NCBI GenBank assembly: GCA_020848735.1
Contig: JADLHO010000219.1
Span: 1 to 64,000, forward strand
Length of the DNA: 64,000 nucleotides
Origin: Planctomycetota bacterium
GTDB lineage: Bacteria; Planctomycetota; UBA1135; UBA2386
Direction of reading: 5' to 3'
The notes beneath the pieces were generated by a model. It did not search any database. It worked only from the letters and a program-made list of their open reading frames with translations, and was not told the origin of the DNA. Of the stretch, positions 1 to 10,332 are shown piece after piece; position 1 is the stretch's first letter; every line of letters starts with the position of its first letter. A program made the position numbers and the translations under genes.

Positions 1-1
1 A

Positions 2-274
2 GCGCGCATCACGGTCGAGTTCCGCGAGGACGGGGTCACGCGCCGCGTGTTCCGCCACGTGAACAGCGGCGGCAGCTTCGGCGCCAACCCGCTGCGCGTG
101 CACCTCGGCCTCGGCCGCGCCGAGCGCATCGAGCGCCTCCTCGTCGACTGGCCGGGGGGCAGCGGGCCGCAGGTCTTCGAGTCGCTGCCGCTCGACCGCG
201 AGCTGCGGATCGTGGAGGGGAAGGGTGCGGTGGAGGACCTGACCCGGGCGAGTTTCCGGCTCGGAGGCCGCTGA
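2..274 (+). CDS. ASPIC/UnbV-domain (CRTAC1-like) protein, C-terminal fragment
   Basis: The gene enters from the left edge and is read in frame from base 2 to the TGA at 272-274, so only the last 90 residues are visible. They match the ASPIC/UnbV module: a Ser-Gly-Gly-Ser-Phe stretch, then RVHLGLGRA and a VDWPGG motif. In family members this follows FG-GAP/VCBS beta-propeller repeats in large secreted proteins. The propeller part and signal peptide would lie outside the window. The biochemical role of this family is not established; extracellular binding is an inference. Confidence 0.75.
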   Translation, partial: ARITVEFREDGVTRRVFRHVNSGGSFGANPLRVHLGLGRAERIERLLVDWPGGSGPQVFESLPLDRELRIVEGKGAVEDLTRASFRLGGR

Positions 275-308
275 GTCGGGGTGGAGGACGCGCGCACGCG
301 ACCCCGCG

Positions 309-1193
309 GTGGTTTCGTTCGTGGCGCCCGATGCCGATGATCCCGCCATGGCCCGACGACGAGGACGCGGCATCAAGCGCAAGCTGCTGATCGGCTTCGC
401 CGTGCTGTGCTGGCTCGGCGTGCGTTCGAGTGCCGGGCCGGCGCCGGAGCGGGGGCCCGCGGTGGACGCGAGTGGTCCCGCGGTCCGCGGCGCGGCGGCG
501 GCGTTCGAGCCCGGGGAGCTGCGGCCGCCCGCGGCGCGGGGCGAGCAGACCGCGTCGCTCGAACGCGAGGCGCCGAGCGTGGCCCCGCCCGACACGCGCG
601 CCGCGCTGCGCGACCGTCTCGCGGGTGCCCTGCGCGCGATGGGCTCGACGGACTTCGCGTCGGCCCTCCAGGCCTCGCGCGAGGTCGGCAAGCTGCCGCT
701 GCTCGACGAGGAGCGCGGCGAACTCGAGCGGGTCGAGGGTGCGCTCGAGCTGCGGCTCGCGGGCGAACTCGAGCGCCTGCTGAGCTCGGCGGCGAACGGC
801 GAGGTGCTGCTCGCCGCGGTGAGCCTGCGGGGGATCGCGGCCGCGGATGCGGAGCGGGTCACGCCGCTGCTCGACGCGGCGTGGCGGGCGCGGCAGGTCG
901 AGTTGCCCGGCGCCGACGTGCTCGAGCCGTTGCCGCGCGGGACGCCGTTGCGCTGGTTCGATGCCGCGGGCCTGGAGCAGAGCGGCGAGGCCGTCGACTG
1001 CCGTGGCGAGGAGCTCTCCGTGCGCATGCGTGGCGAGCGCGGCTTCGTGTTCCCGACCCTGCGCCGCGTCGAGGTCGAACCCCGTGCACCGCGCCGGGCG
1101 CTCGCGCGCGCGCAGTGCGCGGCGGCGCAGCGCGGCGGCGACCCGCTCCTCGCGCGGCTCTGGGCCCTGCGCGCGGCCGCGCTCGCGGACTGA
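309..1193 (+). CDS. Hypothetical membrane-anchored protein
   Basis: I do not recognise this protein. A basic N-terminus (RRRGRGIKRK) is followed by one hydrophobic segment (LLIGFAVLCWLGV), then an Ala/Pro-rich linker and a mainly helical Glu/Leu/Arg-rich region, so it is probably a signal-anchored periplasmic or surface protein. The open frame begins at a GTG at 309, but the ATG at 348 puts the basic stretch directly before the membrane segment and is a better start (281 aa). It lies 34 nt after the ASPIC/UnbV gene on the same strand and may be co-transcribed. Confidence 0.55.
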   Translation: MVSFVAPDADDPAMARRRGRGIKRKLLIGFAVLCWLGVRSSAGPAPERGPAVDASGPAVRGAAAAFEPGELRPPAARGEQTASLEREAPSVAPPDTRAALRDRLAGALRAMGSTDFASALQASREVGKLPLLDEERGELERVEGALELRLAGELERLLSSAANGEVLLAAVSLRGIAAADAERVTPLLDAAWRARQVELPGADVLEPLPRGTPLRWFDAAGLEQSGEAVDCRGEELSVRMRGERGFVFPTLRRVEVEPRAPRRALARAQCAAAQRGGDPLLARLWALRAAALAD

Positions 1194-1202
1194 GGGTCCC
1201 GC

Positions 1203-3251
1203 TCACGCCGCGCGGCGCGCGGGGTCGCGGCCGAAGGCGAGCAGCACGCCGGCCATGACCAGGATCCCGAGCAGCCAGCAGAGCGGCGCGAACGAGGGCG
1301 CGAGGAACGCGACGGGCAGATAGCCGCAGAGCGCGCTCACCGCCATCGCGAGCAGCGCATAGGGGAGCTGCGTGCGCACGTGGTGGAGGAGGTCGCAACC
1401 GCTCGCCATCGAGCTGAGCACGGTGGTGTCGCTGATCGGCGAGCAGTGGTCGCCGAAGATCGAGCCCTCGAGCACCGCACCGATGGACAGCAGCATGAGC
1501 GCCGTGCCGCCGAGCGCGGGCTCCGCGGCGCCCATGGTGTGCGCGAGCACGACGACGTTCGGCAAGAGGATCGCCATCGTGCCGTACGAGGTCCCGGTCG
1601 CGAACGAGACGAAGCACGCGCAGGCGAAGAGCGCGAGCGGCAACCACTGCGGGGCGAAGGCGTCGCGGAACGCCGCGACGAGGTACCGCGCGGTGCCGAG
1701 TTCGCCTTCGCAGAGCTCGCCGATCGCCCAGGCGAGGATCAGGATGACGAAGGCCGGCGCCAGCGAACGCACCGCACGCGCGGCGGCGAGCAGCGCGGCG
1801 CGCAGGGGGAGCGTCGCGCCGCGGACGACGAGCAGGAGCGCGAGCACGAAGCCGGCCGCGGAGCCGACGAGCAGGGCGCGCTGGCTCTCGCCGGCGCCGA
1901 GCACGCGCGGGACGAGTTCGACGAGGGGCAACGCACGTTCGGCGGGCGTGAGCGCGGCGAGGCCCCACTGCGTCACGAGTCCGAGCGTGACGAGGATCAT
2001 CGTCAGGATCGGGAGCGCGGCATCGCGCGCGCGACCGGGACGCCCCGCCTCGGCGGCGAGGCCCGCGAGATCGCCGCTCATCGGCCGCGCGTCGCGGGCG
2101 AGGGGCAGTCCGTCGTGGCGCGCCCTGCGCTCGGCGCCGAGCATCGGGCCGAGCTCGCGCCGCAGCACGATGGTGAGCAGCACGAGGACGAGCGTGAAGC
2201 CGCAGTAGAAGCGGAAGGGCAGGGTGGCGAGGAAGACACCGAAGCCGTCGCCGCTCGTGTAGGCGCTGCCGTCGGGCCGCGAGACCTCGGGGAGCTGGGA
2301 CGCGAAGAGCGAGACCTCGTACGCGATCCAGGTCGAGAAGACGGAGATGGCGGCGAGCGGTGCGGCGGTCGAATCGACGATGTAGGCGAGCTTCTCGCGC
2401 GAGACGCGCTGCCGGTCGGTGAGCGGTCGCAGCGTCGTGCCGACGATCACGCAGTTGCTGTAGTCGTCAAAGAACACGAGCAGGCCCGCGCACCACGCGC
2501 AGAGCTGCGTCGAGAGCGGGCCGCGCGCGTGGCGCTCGACGCGGGCGACCATGCCGGCGATCGCACCGCTGCGCGCGAGCACGCCGATGGTCGCGAAGAG
2601 GAAGACCACGAAGGCCATCACCTCGAGGTTGAAGAGCTCACCGAGGACCTGCGTGCCGACGACGTCGACGGCGAGGTGCGCCGCGCCGGCCAAGGGGTCC
2701 GAGTCCCGCACGAGCACGGCGGCGCACAGGCAGCCGCAGACGAGTGCCGGGACGACGCGGCGCAGCGCGAGGGCGAGCGCGATCGCGAGGATCGCGGGCA
2801 GCAACGCGCGGCGATCCGACCAGAACGCGTCGCTCGCGAGGCCCGCGCGGGGCTCGCGCAGGACCTGGCGGGTCGCGAGCACGCTCCCGTCGGCCAGGAA
2901 CAGCGTCGCATCGTGGCCGTTCTGGCCCACCCGCACGCGGAGGCCGAGCGGCGCGGCGCTCGGATCCGCGGCGCGACCGCGTTCGCGCGCGTGCTCGCGG
3001 GCGAGCCGCGCGCAATCCGCCTCGCGCGCGGCGCGCGCGGCCGGCTCCCCGCCGAGCCACTCCGCGGCGAGCAGGGGCGAGCGGTCGCCCCGTGCCGCCG
3101 CATCGAGCGGCCCCTCGTCCGCGAGCAGCCAGGCGCGCAGATCCAGGAACGCGAGCTCGTGGCGATCCGGAGCCGGCAGGACGAAGTAGACGGCGAGCAG
3201 GGCGGCCGCGGCGAACCAGCGGACTCGGCCCAGGCGCGGTCTTCCGGTCAT
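1203..3251 (-). CDS. NhaC-family Na+/H+ antiporter with extracytoplasmic insertion
   Basis: A 682-residue polytopic membrane protein of the Na_H_antiporter (NhaC) family, expected to exchange Na+ for H+ (or an organic solute) across the cytoplasmic membrane. The family signature GDHCSPISDTTVLSS lies in the C-terminal half, and LVFFDDYSNCVIVGTTLRP earlier. The start is the ATG at 3251. After the first membrane helix there is an unusual soluble region of about 110 residues (roughly 30-140), rich in Ala/Arg/Glu, before the next helix; typical NhaC proteins of 450-500 residues lack it. It is convergent with the preceding gene and divergent from the next. Substrate cannot be assigned from sequence. 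Confidence 0.82.
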   Translation of the reverse strand: MTGRPRLGRVRWFAAAALLAVYFVLPAPDRHELAFLDLRAWLLADEGPLDAAARGDRSPLLAAEWLGGEPAARAAREADCARLAREHARERGRAADPSAAPLGLRVRVGQNGHDATLFLADGSVLATRQVLREPRAGLASDAFWSDRRALLPAILAIALALALRRVVPALVCGCLCAAVLVRDSDPLAGAAHLAVDVVGTQVLGELFNLEVMAFVVFLFATIGVLARSGAIAGMVARVERHARGPLSTQLCAWCAGLLVFFDDYSNCVIVGTTLRPLTDRQRVSREKLAYIVDSTAAPLAAISVFSTWIAYEVSLFASQLPEVSRPDGSAYTSGDGFGVFLATLPFRFYCGFTLVLVLLTIVLRRELGPMLGAERRARHDGLPLARDARPMSGDLAGLAAEAGRPGRARDAALPILTMILVTLGLVTQWGLAALTPAERALPLVELVPRVLGAGESQRALLVGSAAGFVLALLLVVRGATLPLRAALLAAARAVRSLAPAFVILILAWAIGELCEGELGTARYLVAAFRDAFAPQWLPLALFACACFVSFATGTSYGTMAILLPNVVVLAHTMGAAEPALGGTALMLLSIGAVLEGSIFGDHCSPISDTTVLSSMASGCDLLHHVRTQLPYALLAMAVSALCGYLPVAFLAPSFAPLCWLLGILVMAGVLLAFGRDPARRAA

Positions 3252-3308
3252 GCGGCGAGAGGCTACACTCCTGCGCCGCCAAACCAGCGGGTCGCAGCCA
3301 GCGGGCGC

Positions 3309-3875
3309 ATGTCGGAGCTCCAGTTCAGCCTCTTCTTCGCCGTGCTCGTCATCGGCTATGTGCTCGTGCACGTGCGCATGCAGCGCAACGAGCGGGCCCT
3401 CGCCGCGCTGCAGCACCTGAGTTCGATCGACGAGCGTCTCGAGAAGCTCGCGAAGTCGATCGAGCGGCCGCGGCTCGATTCCGTCGACGAGGGCCTCGCC
3501 CGGCTCGACGAGGAGCTGCGGCAGATCCGCGCCGAATGCGGTGCCCTGCGCGGCGCGGTCGGCGGCGTCCGCGAGCAGCTCGCGGGGCTCGGCGAGCAGC
3601 TGCGCGACTCGGGCGAGCGCCCCGCGATCGCGGCGATCGCCGCCGAACCGAGCGCCGGCGAACGCATCCGGGCGACCCTCGCAGCCCGTCTGCTCGACCT
3701 CGGCTACCGCGACCTCTGCGTGCTCGGCGAGCTCGCCGGCGCGCGGCTCGACGAGCGCACGGAGGTCCGCGTCGAGGCGACCCGGCGGCAGATGCCCGTG
3801 AAGGGCACGGTGACGGTGCGCAACGGGGCGGTGGTCGACGTCGCTCTGCAGAGCGTGGTGAAGACCTTCCCCTGA
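3309..3875 (+). CDS. Hypothetical single-pass membrane protein with coiled coil
   Basis: A 188-residue protein starting at the ATG at 3309. One N-terminal membrane helix (FSLFFAVLVIGYVLVHV) is followed by a predicted coiled coil of about 85 residues (IDERLEKLAKSIERP onwards, repeated Leu heptads). A small C-terminal domain of about 60 residues ends in a beta-rich stretch (VKGTVTVRNGAVVDVALQSV). No family is recognised. The start is supported by a GCTACACT element 39 nt upstream. It precedes asnS on the same strand with a gap of 90 nt. Confidence 0.6.
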   Translation: MSELQFSLFFAVLVIGYVLVHVRMQRNERALAALQHLSSIDERLEKLAKSIERPRLDSVDEGLARLDEELRQIRAECGALRGAVGGVREQLAGLGEQLRDSGERPAIAAIAAEPSAGERIRATLAARLLDLGYRDLCVLGELAGARLDERTEVRVEATRRQMPVKGTVTVRNGAVVDVALQSVVKTFP

Positions 3876-3965
3876 CGCGCGCGCGCGCCGGGCGACCGCG
3901 CATCGCTGGCCCGCGTGGGGGGCGGCCCGGATGGTGCCCCGCCCTCCGAACCGCAGGATCTCGCG

Positions 3966-5291
<1,326 letters not shown>

Positions 5292-5295
5292 GGGC

Positions 5296-5310
5296 GCCGG
5301 CGGTGCCGGC
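5296..5310 (+). terminator. Possible asnS 3' hairpin
   Basis: Five bases after the asnS stop, GCCGGC-GGT-GCCGGC can form a 6-bp all-GC stem. There is no U-tract, so an intrinsic terminator is only possible, not shown. It lies between convergent asnS and the next minus-strand gene. Confidence 0.3.
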
Positions 5311-5362
5311 TCGACGTCCCGCGAGGTCCGCGCGCTGCGCGTGCGCGCTCGGGACGCGTCGA

Positions 5363-6283
5363 TCAGCCGCGCCGTTTGCCGAGCAGCTCGCGCAGGCGGC
5401 GGGGCGGCAGATCGCGGGCGAGGAGGGTGCCGTCGGGTGCGAGCAGGATCGTCGCGGGCACGCCGCGCACCTCGAGCGTGAGCAGGGCTTCGCCGACGAA
5501 GCCGTCGGGCGACGCGATGATCGGCATGCGCCAGCCGAGGCGACGCGCCACGGCGGTGAGATCGCGGCCGTGCACCTCGATCGCGAACGCGAGCATCTGC
5601 TCGTCGCCGAGTCCCGCCGCGCGTGCCGCGCGGACGACGCGATCGGCGTCGCCCATGCCGTCGGGATCGGCGGCGCTGATGCAGACGAGCAGCGCGGGCT
5701 TGCCGCGGAGGTCCTCGAGCCGGCGCGCGGTCTGCTGATGGTCGAGCTGCGCGCCGAGGGCGGGCACGGGCTCGCCGACGCGGGCGCGCAGCGGGCGATC
5801 CGGATCGAAACGGCGCCGCGCGACGCGCGCGACGTCGCCGAAGGGCGTGCCCGTGAACTCGCGCTCGATCCGCAGCCAGAGTTCGGCGGCGCTCTCGCGG
5901 TCGCCGCGCAGCTCGGCGGCCTCGGCGAGCCCGCAGAGCGCGTGCCCACGGAGGTCGAGCGCGCCGGACGGGGCGTGCTGGAGCACCTGGTTGAATTCGG
6001 TCTCGGCGCGTTGCGGCTCGAAGCTCGCGAGGAAGGTCGAGCCGAGACGGTTCCGTGCCTCGAGCAGGGCCGCCGTGTCGGGCGGGGCCGCGGCCTCACG
6101 GAGGAAGCCCGAGAGCTGGCGGATGCGCTCCGGTGCCGGCATCGGTGACGCGGCGGCCCCGCGGTCGTCGACGCCGTCGAGCGCCCGCTGGAGCGCGCGC
6201 CAGCGCGTGGCGAGGTCCTGGGCGGCGGCGCCGCCCGCGAGCAACGCGAGACCGGCGACGCAGAGGAGCGTGCGGACCGTCAT
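5363..6283 (-). CDS. Secreted thioredoxin-fold protein lacking the CXXC motif
   Basis: A 306-residue protein with a clear signal peptide (LLCVAGLALLAGGAAAQ). The middle part (about 40-170) is helical and TPR-like (FNQVLQHAPSGALDLRG). The C-terminal 130 residues resemble the TlpA/AhpC-TSA thioredoxin fold: PVPALGAQLDHQ, then LRGKPALLVCISA, and later the cis-Pro region VRGVPATILLAPDGTL. Where TlpA has CXXC, this protein has CISA, so it is not expected to be a dithiol oxidoreductase. The start at 6283 overlaps the TGA of the preceding gene (6280-6283), implying translational coupling. Confidence 0.6.
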   Translation of the reverse strand: MTVRTLLCVAGLALLAGGAAAQDLATRWRALQRALDGVDDRGAAASPMPAPERIRQLSGFLREAAAPPDTAALLEARNRLGSTFLASFEPQRAETEFNQVLQHAPSGALDLRGHALCGLAEAAELRGDRESAAELWLRIEREFTGTPFGDVARVARRRFDPDRPLRARVGEPVPALGAQLDHQQTARRLEDLRGKPALLVCISAADPDGMGDADRVVRAARAAGLGDEQMLAFAIEVHGRDLTAVARRLGWRMPIIASPDGFVGEALLTLEVRGVPATILLAPDGTLLARDLPPRRLRELLGKRRG

Positions 6284-7035
6284 CGCGGACCTGCCGTGAA
6301 GAAGGCCAGCATGCGCGCGGTGCCGATCTCGAGCGCCGGCCAGCTCGCGTCGTGATGGAGTCCGAAGTCCTCGCCACCGCTCGCCCGCACGATGGCCTCG
6401 ATGGCGAGCAGACGTTCGTGTGCCCAACGCGCTTTGTCGGGCAAACCGAGGCGTGTGCTCTCCGCGATGCCCGCCGGAGTGCCGGCGAGCAACACCGCGC
6501 CGAGGAAGCGCGGCACGTCGCCCCGCCGGCCGCGGTCGAGCAGTGCGGCGGCCGCGGCGGTGCGCACGAGCGGTGCGAGGGCGCGGCTGTCCATCGCGCG
6601 CGTGAGCGCGTCGACCGCGGTCGGCGAGTCGAGGGTGCCGAGCGCGGCGGCGACGCGGGCGCCCAGCAGCGGCGGCACGCGCGGCTCACCCGCGGCGAGG
6701 AGGGCCGAGAGCTCGGACTCGACCTCGCGCGCGCCGCAGCGCGCGGCGAGGGCCACGGCACACTCGGCGCCCGCGCCCGCGGGGTGGCGTGTCACCGCAT
6801 CGAGCAGCGCGCGCGCCGGCGACGCGACGCCCGCCGCGAGGACGGCGTCGACGGCCTCGGGCCAGGTGTGCGGCGCGGCGTCGACGAGCGCCGCGGCCGG
6901 TCGTCGCGCGGACTCGAGCCGCTCGTCGAGGGCCGGCGCGCCGGCGTCGTGGCCCGCACAGGCCGCGAGTGCGAGACCGGAAGCGAGCAAGGGACGGGCG
7001 AGCGCGAGCCGCGTGGTGGGCGAGCCGCTGGGCAT
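6280..7035 (-). CDS. HEAT-like repeat lipoprotein
   Basis: A 251-residue protein with a lipoprotein signal (LASGLALAAC, Cys at about 25), so it is likely anchored to a membrane on the periplasmic side. The remainder is Ala-rich paired helices resembling HEAT repeats (VTRHPAGAGAECAVALAARC; TRAMDSRALAPLVRTAAAAA), a protein-binding scaffold in general. It is translationally coupled (4-nt overlap) to the thioredoxin-fold gene downstream, so the two probably work together. Function is unknown. The ATG at 7035 lies 7 nt after a GCTAGACT element, compatible with a leaderless mRNA. Confidence 0.55.
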   Translation of the reverse strand: MPSGSPTTRLALARPLLASGLALAACAGHDAGAPALDERLESARRPAAALVDAAPHTWPEAVDAVLAAGVASPARALLDAVTRHPAGAGAECAVALAARCGAREVESELSALLAAGEPRVPPLLGARVAAALGTLDSPTAVDALTRAMDSRALAPLVRTAAAAALLDRGRRGDVPRFLGAVLLAGTPAGIAESTRLGLPDKARWAHERLLAIEAIVRASGGEDFGLHHDASWPALEIGTARMLAFFTAGPR

Positions 7036-7042
7036 CGGCCCG

Positions 7043-7050
7043 AGTCTAGC
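7043..7050 (-). promoter_or_regulatory. GCTANNNT -10-like element (HEAT lipoprotein)
   Basis: Minus strand reads GCTAGACT, with TAGACT fitting the TANNNT -10 class, and only 7 nt before the ATG at 7035. That spacing is what leaderless genes show. Confidence 0.45.
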
Positions 7051-7080
7051 CCGGCGCGCGGCGCGCCGGTCCGGGCAGGC

Positions 7081-10000
7081 TCAAGGCGTGAGCGGCCGCA
7101 CGACGCGCAGGCCGCTGTTGGTGCCGCGCCAGCCGGCGTCGGCCTGCGTGCGCATGGATGCCCGCGCGTTCACGAGCGGGTCGCCATAGCTGCCGCCGCG
7201 CAGCACGCGATCGGCCTGCTCGGGGCGCTGCTGCCGCAGGCCGTCCCCGGCGCGCACGGGCAGGGAGTAGGTCTCGTAGGTATCCGCGGTCCACTCCCAG
7301 ACGTTGCCGTGCATGTCGGAGAGGCCGAAGGCATTGGGCGCGAAGCTGCCGATCGGGGCGGGGCCGGCGTGGCCGTCGTCGAAGGGTTCGGGGACGAGGT
7401 CCATCTGGATCGATGCCGCGCCGCTCCGATCCCAGAAGTTGCCGTGCTGCCCGGCCGCGTCGCGCGGGAACGGGAGCGGCCGGTCGTCCCCGGCGCGGCA
7501 CGCGTACTCCCACTGCGCCTCGGTCGGCAGCGCGTACCCGTGGCGCCGCGCGAGCTCGACGCCGTCGCGCCAGGTCACGTTCTCGACCGGCGTGGTCCAC
7601 GGCGTGAGGCCATGGCTGCCGCGGTAGCCGCGACCCGCCGCGAAGTAGCTCGGGTTCGCGCCGGGCATCAGCCGCAGCCATTGGGCCTGCGTGAGCTCGT
7701 GCTTCGCGATGAGGAAGGGTGCGAGCTCGACGCGGTGGACCGGCGCTTCCGTGCCCTTGGCGTCGGGATCGTGTCGGGGCGCGCCCGGATCGGTGGGCTG
7801 TGCGCCGATCAGCGCGCTGCCGCCCTCGAGGAGGACGAAGACGATGCCGCTCTCGGCCGCGAGTTCGAGTTCGCCGCGGGCGTTCCGGGCCGGAATGCGC
7901 GTGAAGTCGGCGGCGGACGCGAGGTCGTAGAACTCGTGGCGTCCGCTCCGTGGGTCGACGCCGAGCGGCACGAGCCCCACCTGTGGCCGGAGCTCGTGCG
8001 TGGCGTTCCGGGCGCGGAGGTCGTCGCGGGCCGCCTGCCACGCCGCGGCGTGCGAATCGGCGGGCAGCGCGGCGAGTCGCGCGGCGAACGCGCGCCGCGC
8101 GCGGACGTCGTCGACGAGTGCCGGGAGTGCGGCGAGGCCGGCGTCGAGCCGACCGAGCGCCTCCCCGAGGAAGCGATCCGACGGCGACGCGAACTCGAAG
8201 CGGCGCCGCGCGGCGACCTCCGCCGCGAGTGCGTCCAAGGCGCTCGCCTCCGCCGCGAGCTTCGCGTCGGCGGCATCGCCGTCGACGAAGGGCAGCAAGG
8301 TCTCGAAGGTCGCGCGTTGTTCGAGCGGGCTGTAGACGCGATCGGGCGGCGAGATCGCCACGGCGTCGTCGAAGGCCGCGCGCGCTGCCGCCGGTCGCCC
8401 CGCGGCGAACTCGGCGCAGCCGAGCGTCGTGAGGATGCGCGCGCGCAGGGCGCGGTCGTCGGCCGGCGCATCGGCGAGCGCGACCCGCACGGCCAGGAGC
8501 GCCTCGTCGACGCCGTCGGCGCCGCGCTTGTCGAGGTCGAAGCGCACGCGCGCGAAGGCCCAACGCTGCAGATCGCTCGGGTTCTGCGTTCGCAGCGCCG
8601 CGGGCAGGGCCGCGCGCTCGGCGGCGACCTGCGGCTGCCCGCCGGCCGTGACGCGCGCGCGCACGCGGGTGAGCTCGGCGTGGCGGGCGCGGCGGCTGCG
8701 GAGCTCCGCGGCGCGCGGATGCTCCGCGGCGTCCTTCGCGAGGTCCTCCGCGCGCGGGGGCAGCGCGCGCGCGCGCAGGTTGGCCAGCGCCTCGCGCACG
8801 GTGGCGTGCATCGCGAGCAGGGGCTCGCCGGATTCCGTCAACCAGCGCTCGAGTTCCGGCAGGCGCTCCGGCCACGCGGGCCAGAGTCGCTCGGCACCCG
8901 CCTCGGCCTCCTCGAGGCGGACGAGGCCCGCGAGCTGATCGAACTCGCGGATGCGCCGCCCGATCTCCTCGTTCTGCGCACCGATCACCGCCGCGCGCGC
9001 CGTCGCGAGGTCCAGGTAGTGGAGGCTCACGATCAGGCCGGCGACGAGCGCGCCGAGCACGAGTCCGCCCGCGATCACGGGGCCGCGATGGCGGCGCAGA
9101 CCCTTCTTCAGCCGGTAGCCGAGGCTCGGTCGTCGGGCCAGCACGGGTTCGCGCGCCAGGTGTCGGCGCAGGTCGGCCGCGAGTTCGAGCACGGCCTGGT
9201 AGCGCCGTTCGCGTTCGGCGGCGAGACAGCGCAGCGTGATCCAGTCGAGTTCGTCGGCGAGCCGCGCCACGAGGGCGGTCGGCGACACGCCGCGGGCCGC
9301 GGCGATCGCCGCGCGCTCCGCGTCGTCGAGCGCACGCAGGCGCGCGCTCATGCGCGGCGGCTCGTGATCGGCGAGGAAGCGCGCGAGTCCGGCCAGCCCC
9401 TCTGCCGCGAGCGTCTCGCGCGGGAAGGGCAGGCAACCGGCGAGGAGCTCGTAGAGCAAGGCGCCCAACGCGTAGACATCAGCGCGCGTATCGACGCCGC
9501 CGCCGCCGCTCGTCGCCGTGCCGCCGGCCTGTTCGGGCGCGAGATAGCCGAGGGTGCCCAGCACCGTGCCGGCGAGCGTCAGGTCACGCGAGTCCGGCCC
9601 GGGCCCGAGTGGTTCGCTGCGCAACACGCGGGCGAGGCCGAAGTCGATCACCTTCACCAAAGCCGCACCGCCGTGCTCGGTGACCAGCACGTTGTTCGCG
9701 GAGAGGTCGCGGTGCACGAGCCCCTTCTGGTGCGCGTGCTCCACGCCCGCGCAGACCTGCAGGAACAGGGCGACCCGCGCCTCGAGTCCGAGACCGCGCT
9801 GCTCGCACCAGCTCGTGATCGGCGCCCCATCCACGAACTCCATCACGAGGAAGGGCCGCCCGCTCGTCGTGACGCCCGCGTCGTGCACGCGCGCGACGTT
9901 CTCGTGCGCGAGCCGCGCGAGCGCGACCTGCTCGGCGCGGAAGCGGCGCAGGAGCTGCACGGAGTCCAGGCCCGGCTTCAGGAACTTCATCGCGACGCGT

Positions 10001-10323
10001 AACCCGAGGGCCTCGTGGCGCGCACTCCAGACGCTGCCCATGCCGCCGGAGCCGACCGCGTGTTCGAGCCGGTAGGGGCCGAGCCGGTCGCCGGAGCGCA
10101 GCTCGTGATCGATCCGCAGCGGTGACGCCGGAAGCGCACGCCACAGCATCGCCATGCGCTCGAGCGTCGCCTGGTGCCGTGGGTGCGCCGCGCAGAGCTG
10201 CGCGACTCCGGCCGCGAAGTGTTCCTCGGGTTCGTCGAGGAGTCCGGCGAGCGCCTCGCTGATTCCGGCGGGCAATTCGTCGTCGCCGGAGGGGAGGGGT
10301 TCGGTTCGGAAGCCGCGGCTCAT
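7081..10323 (-). CDS. Ser/Thr protein kinase fused to a formylglycine-enzyme-like domain
   Basis: A 1080-residue membrane kinase. The kinase domain (about 80-360) shows GSGGMG (91-96), the ATP lysine K113, catalytic D206 in HRDLSANN and DFG at 227-229. One membrane helix lies near 415-435 (VIAGGLVLGALVAGLIVSL), then a helical or coiled region, then an FGE/SUMF1-like C-lectin domain (about 830-1075: LPTEAQWEYACRAG, MHGNVWEWTADTYE, LRGGSYGD). HRDLK is changed to HRDLS, and the FGE-like domain lacks the paired catalytic cysteines, so it is more likely a ligand- or protein-binding module than an enzyme. The gene starts 9 nt after the ECF sigma gene stop, so one operon. Confidence 0.85.
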   Translation of the reverse strand: MSRGFRTEPLPSGDDELPAGISEALAGLLDEPEEHFAAGVAQLCAAHPRHQATLERMAMLWRALPASPLRIDHELRSGDRLGPYRLEHAVGSGGMGSVWSARHEALGLRVAMKFLKPGLDSVQLLRRFRAEQVALARLAHENVARVHDAGVTTSGRPFLVMEFVDGAPITSWCEQRGLGLEARVALFLQVCAGVEHAHQKGLVHRDLSANNVLVTEHGGAALVKVIDFGLARVLRSEPLGPGPDSRDLTLAGTVLGTLGYLAPEQAGGTATSGGGGVDTRADVYALGALLYELLAGCLPFPRETLAAEGLAGLARFLADHEPPRMSARLRALDDAERAAIAAARGVSPTALVARLADELDWITLRCLAAERERRYQAVLELAADLRRHLAREPVLARRPSLGYRLKKGLRRHRGPVIAGGLVLGALVAGLIVSLHYLDLATARAAVIGAQNEEIGRRIREFDQLAGLVRLEEAEAGAERLWPAWPERLPELERWLTESGEPLLAMHATVREALANLRARALPPRAEDLAKDAAEHPRAAELRSRRARHAELTRVRARVTAGGQPQVAAERAALPAALRTQNPSDLQRWAFARVRFDLDKRGADGVDEALLAVRVALADAPADDRALRARILTTLGCAEFAAGRPAAARAAFDDAVAISPPDRVYSPLEQRATFETLLPFVDGDAADAKLAAEASALDALAAEVAARRRFEFASPSDRFLGEALGRLDAGLAALPALVDDVRARRAFAARLAALPADSHAAAWQAARDDLRARNATHELRPQVGLVPLGVDPRSGRHEFYDLASAADFTRIPARNARGELELAAESGIVFVLLEGGSALIGAQPTDPGAPRHDPDAKGTEAPVHRVELAPFLIAKHELTQAQWLRLMPGANPSYFAAGRGYRGSHGLTPWTTPVENVTWRDGVELARRHGYALPTEAQWEYACRAGDDRPLPFPRDAAGQHGNFWDRSGAASIQMDLVPEPFDDGHAGPAPIGSFAPNAFGLSDMHGNVWEWTADTYETYSLPVRAGDGLRQQRPEQADRVLRGGSYGDPLVNARASMRTQADAGWRGTNSGLRVVRPLTP

Positions 10324-10332
10324 GGCAAGGGC

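Noticed and set aside
6055..10002. 1315-codon plus-strand frame opposite the kinase
   Set aside because: GC-driven shadow; the minus strand encodes a kinase with all expected motifs.
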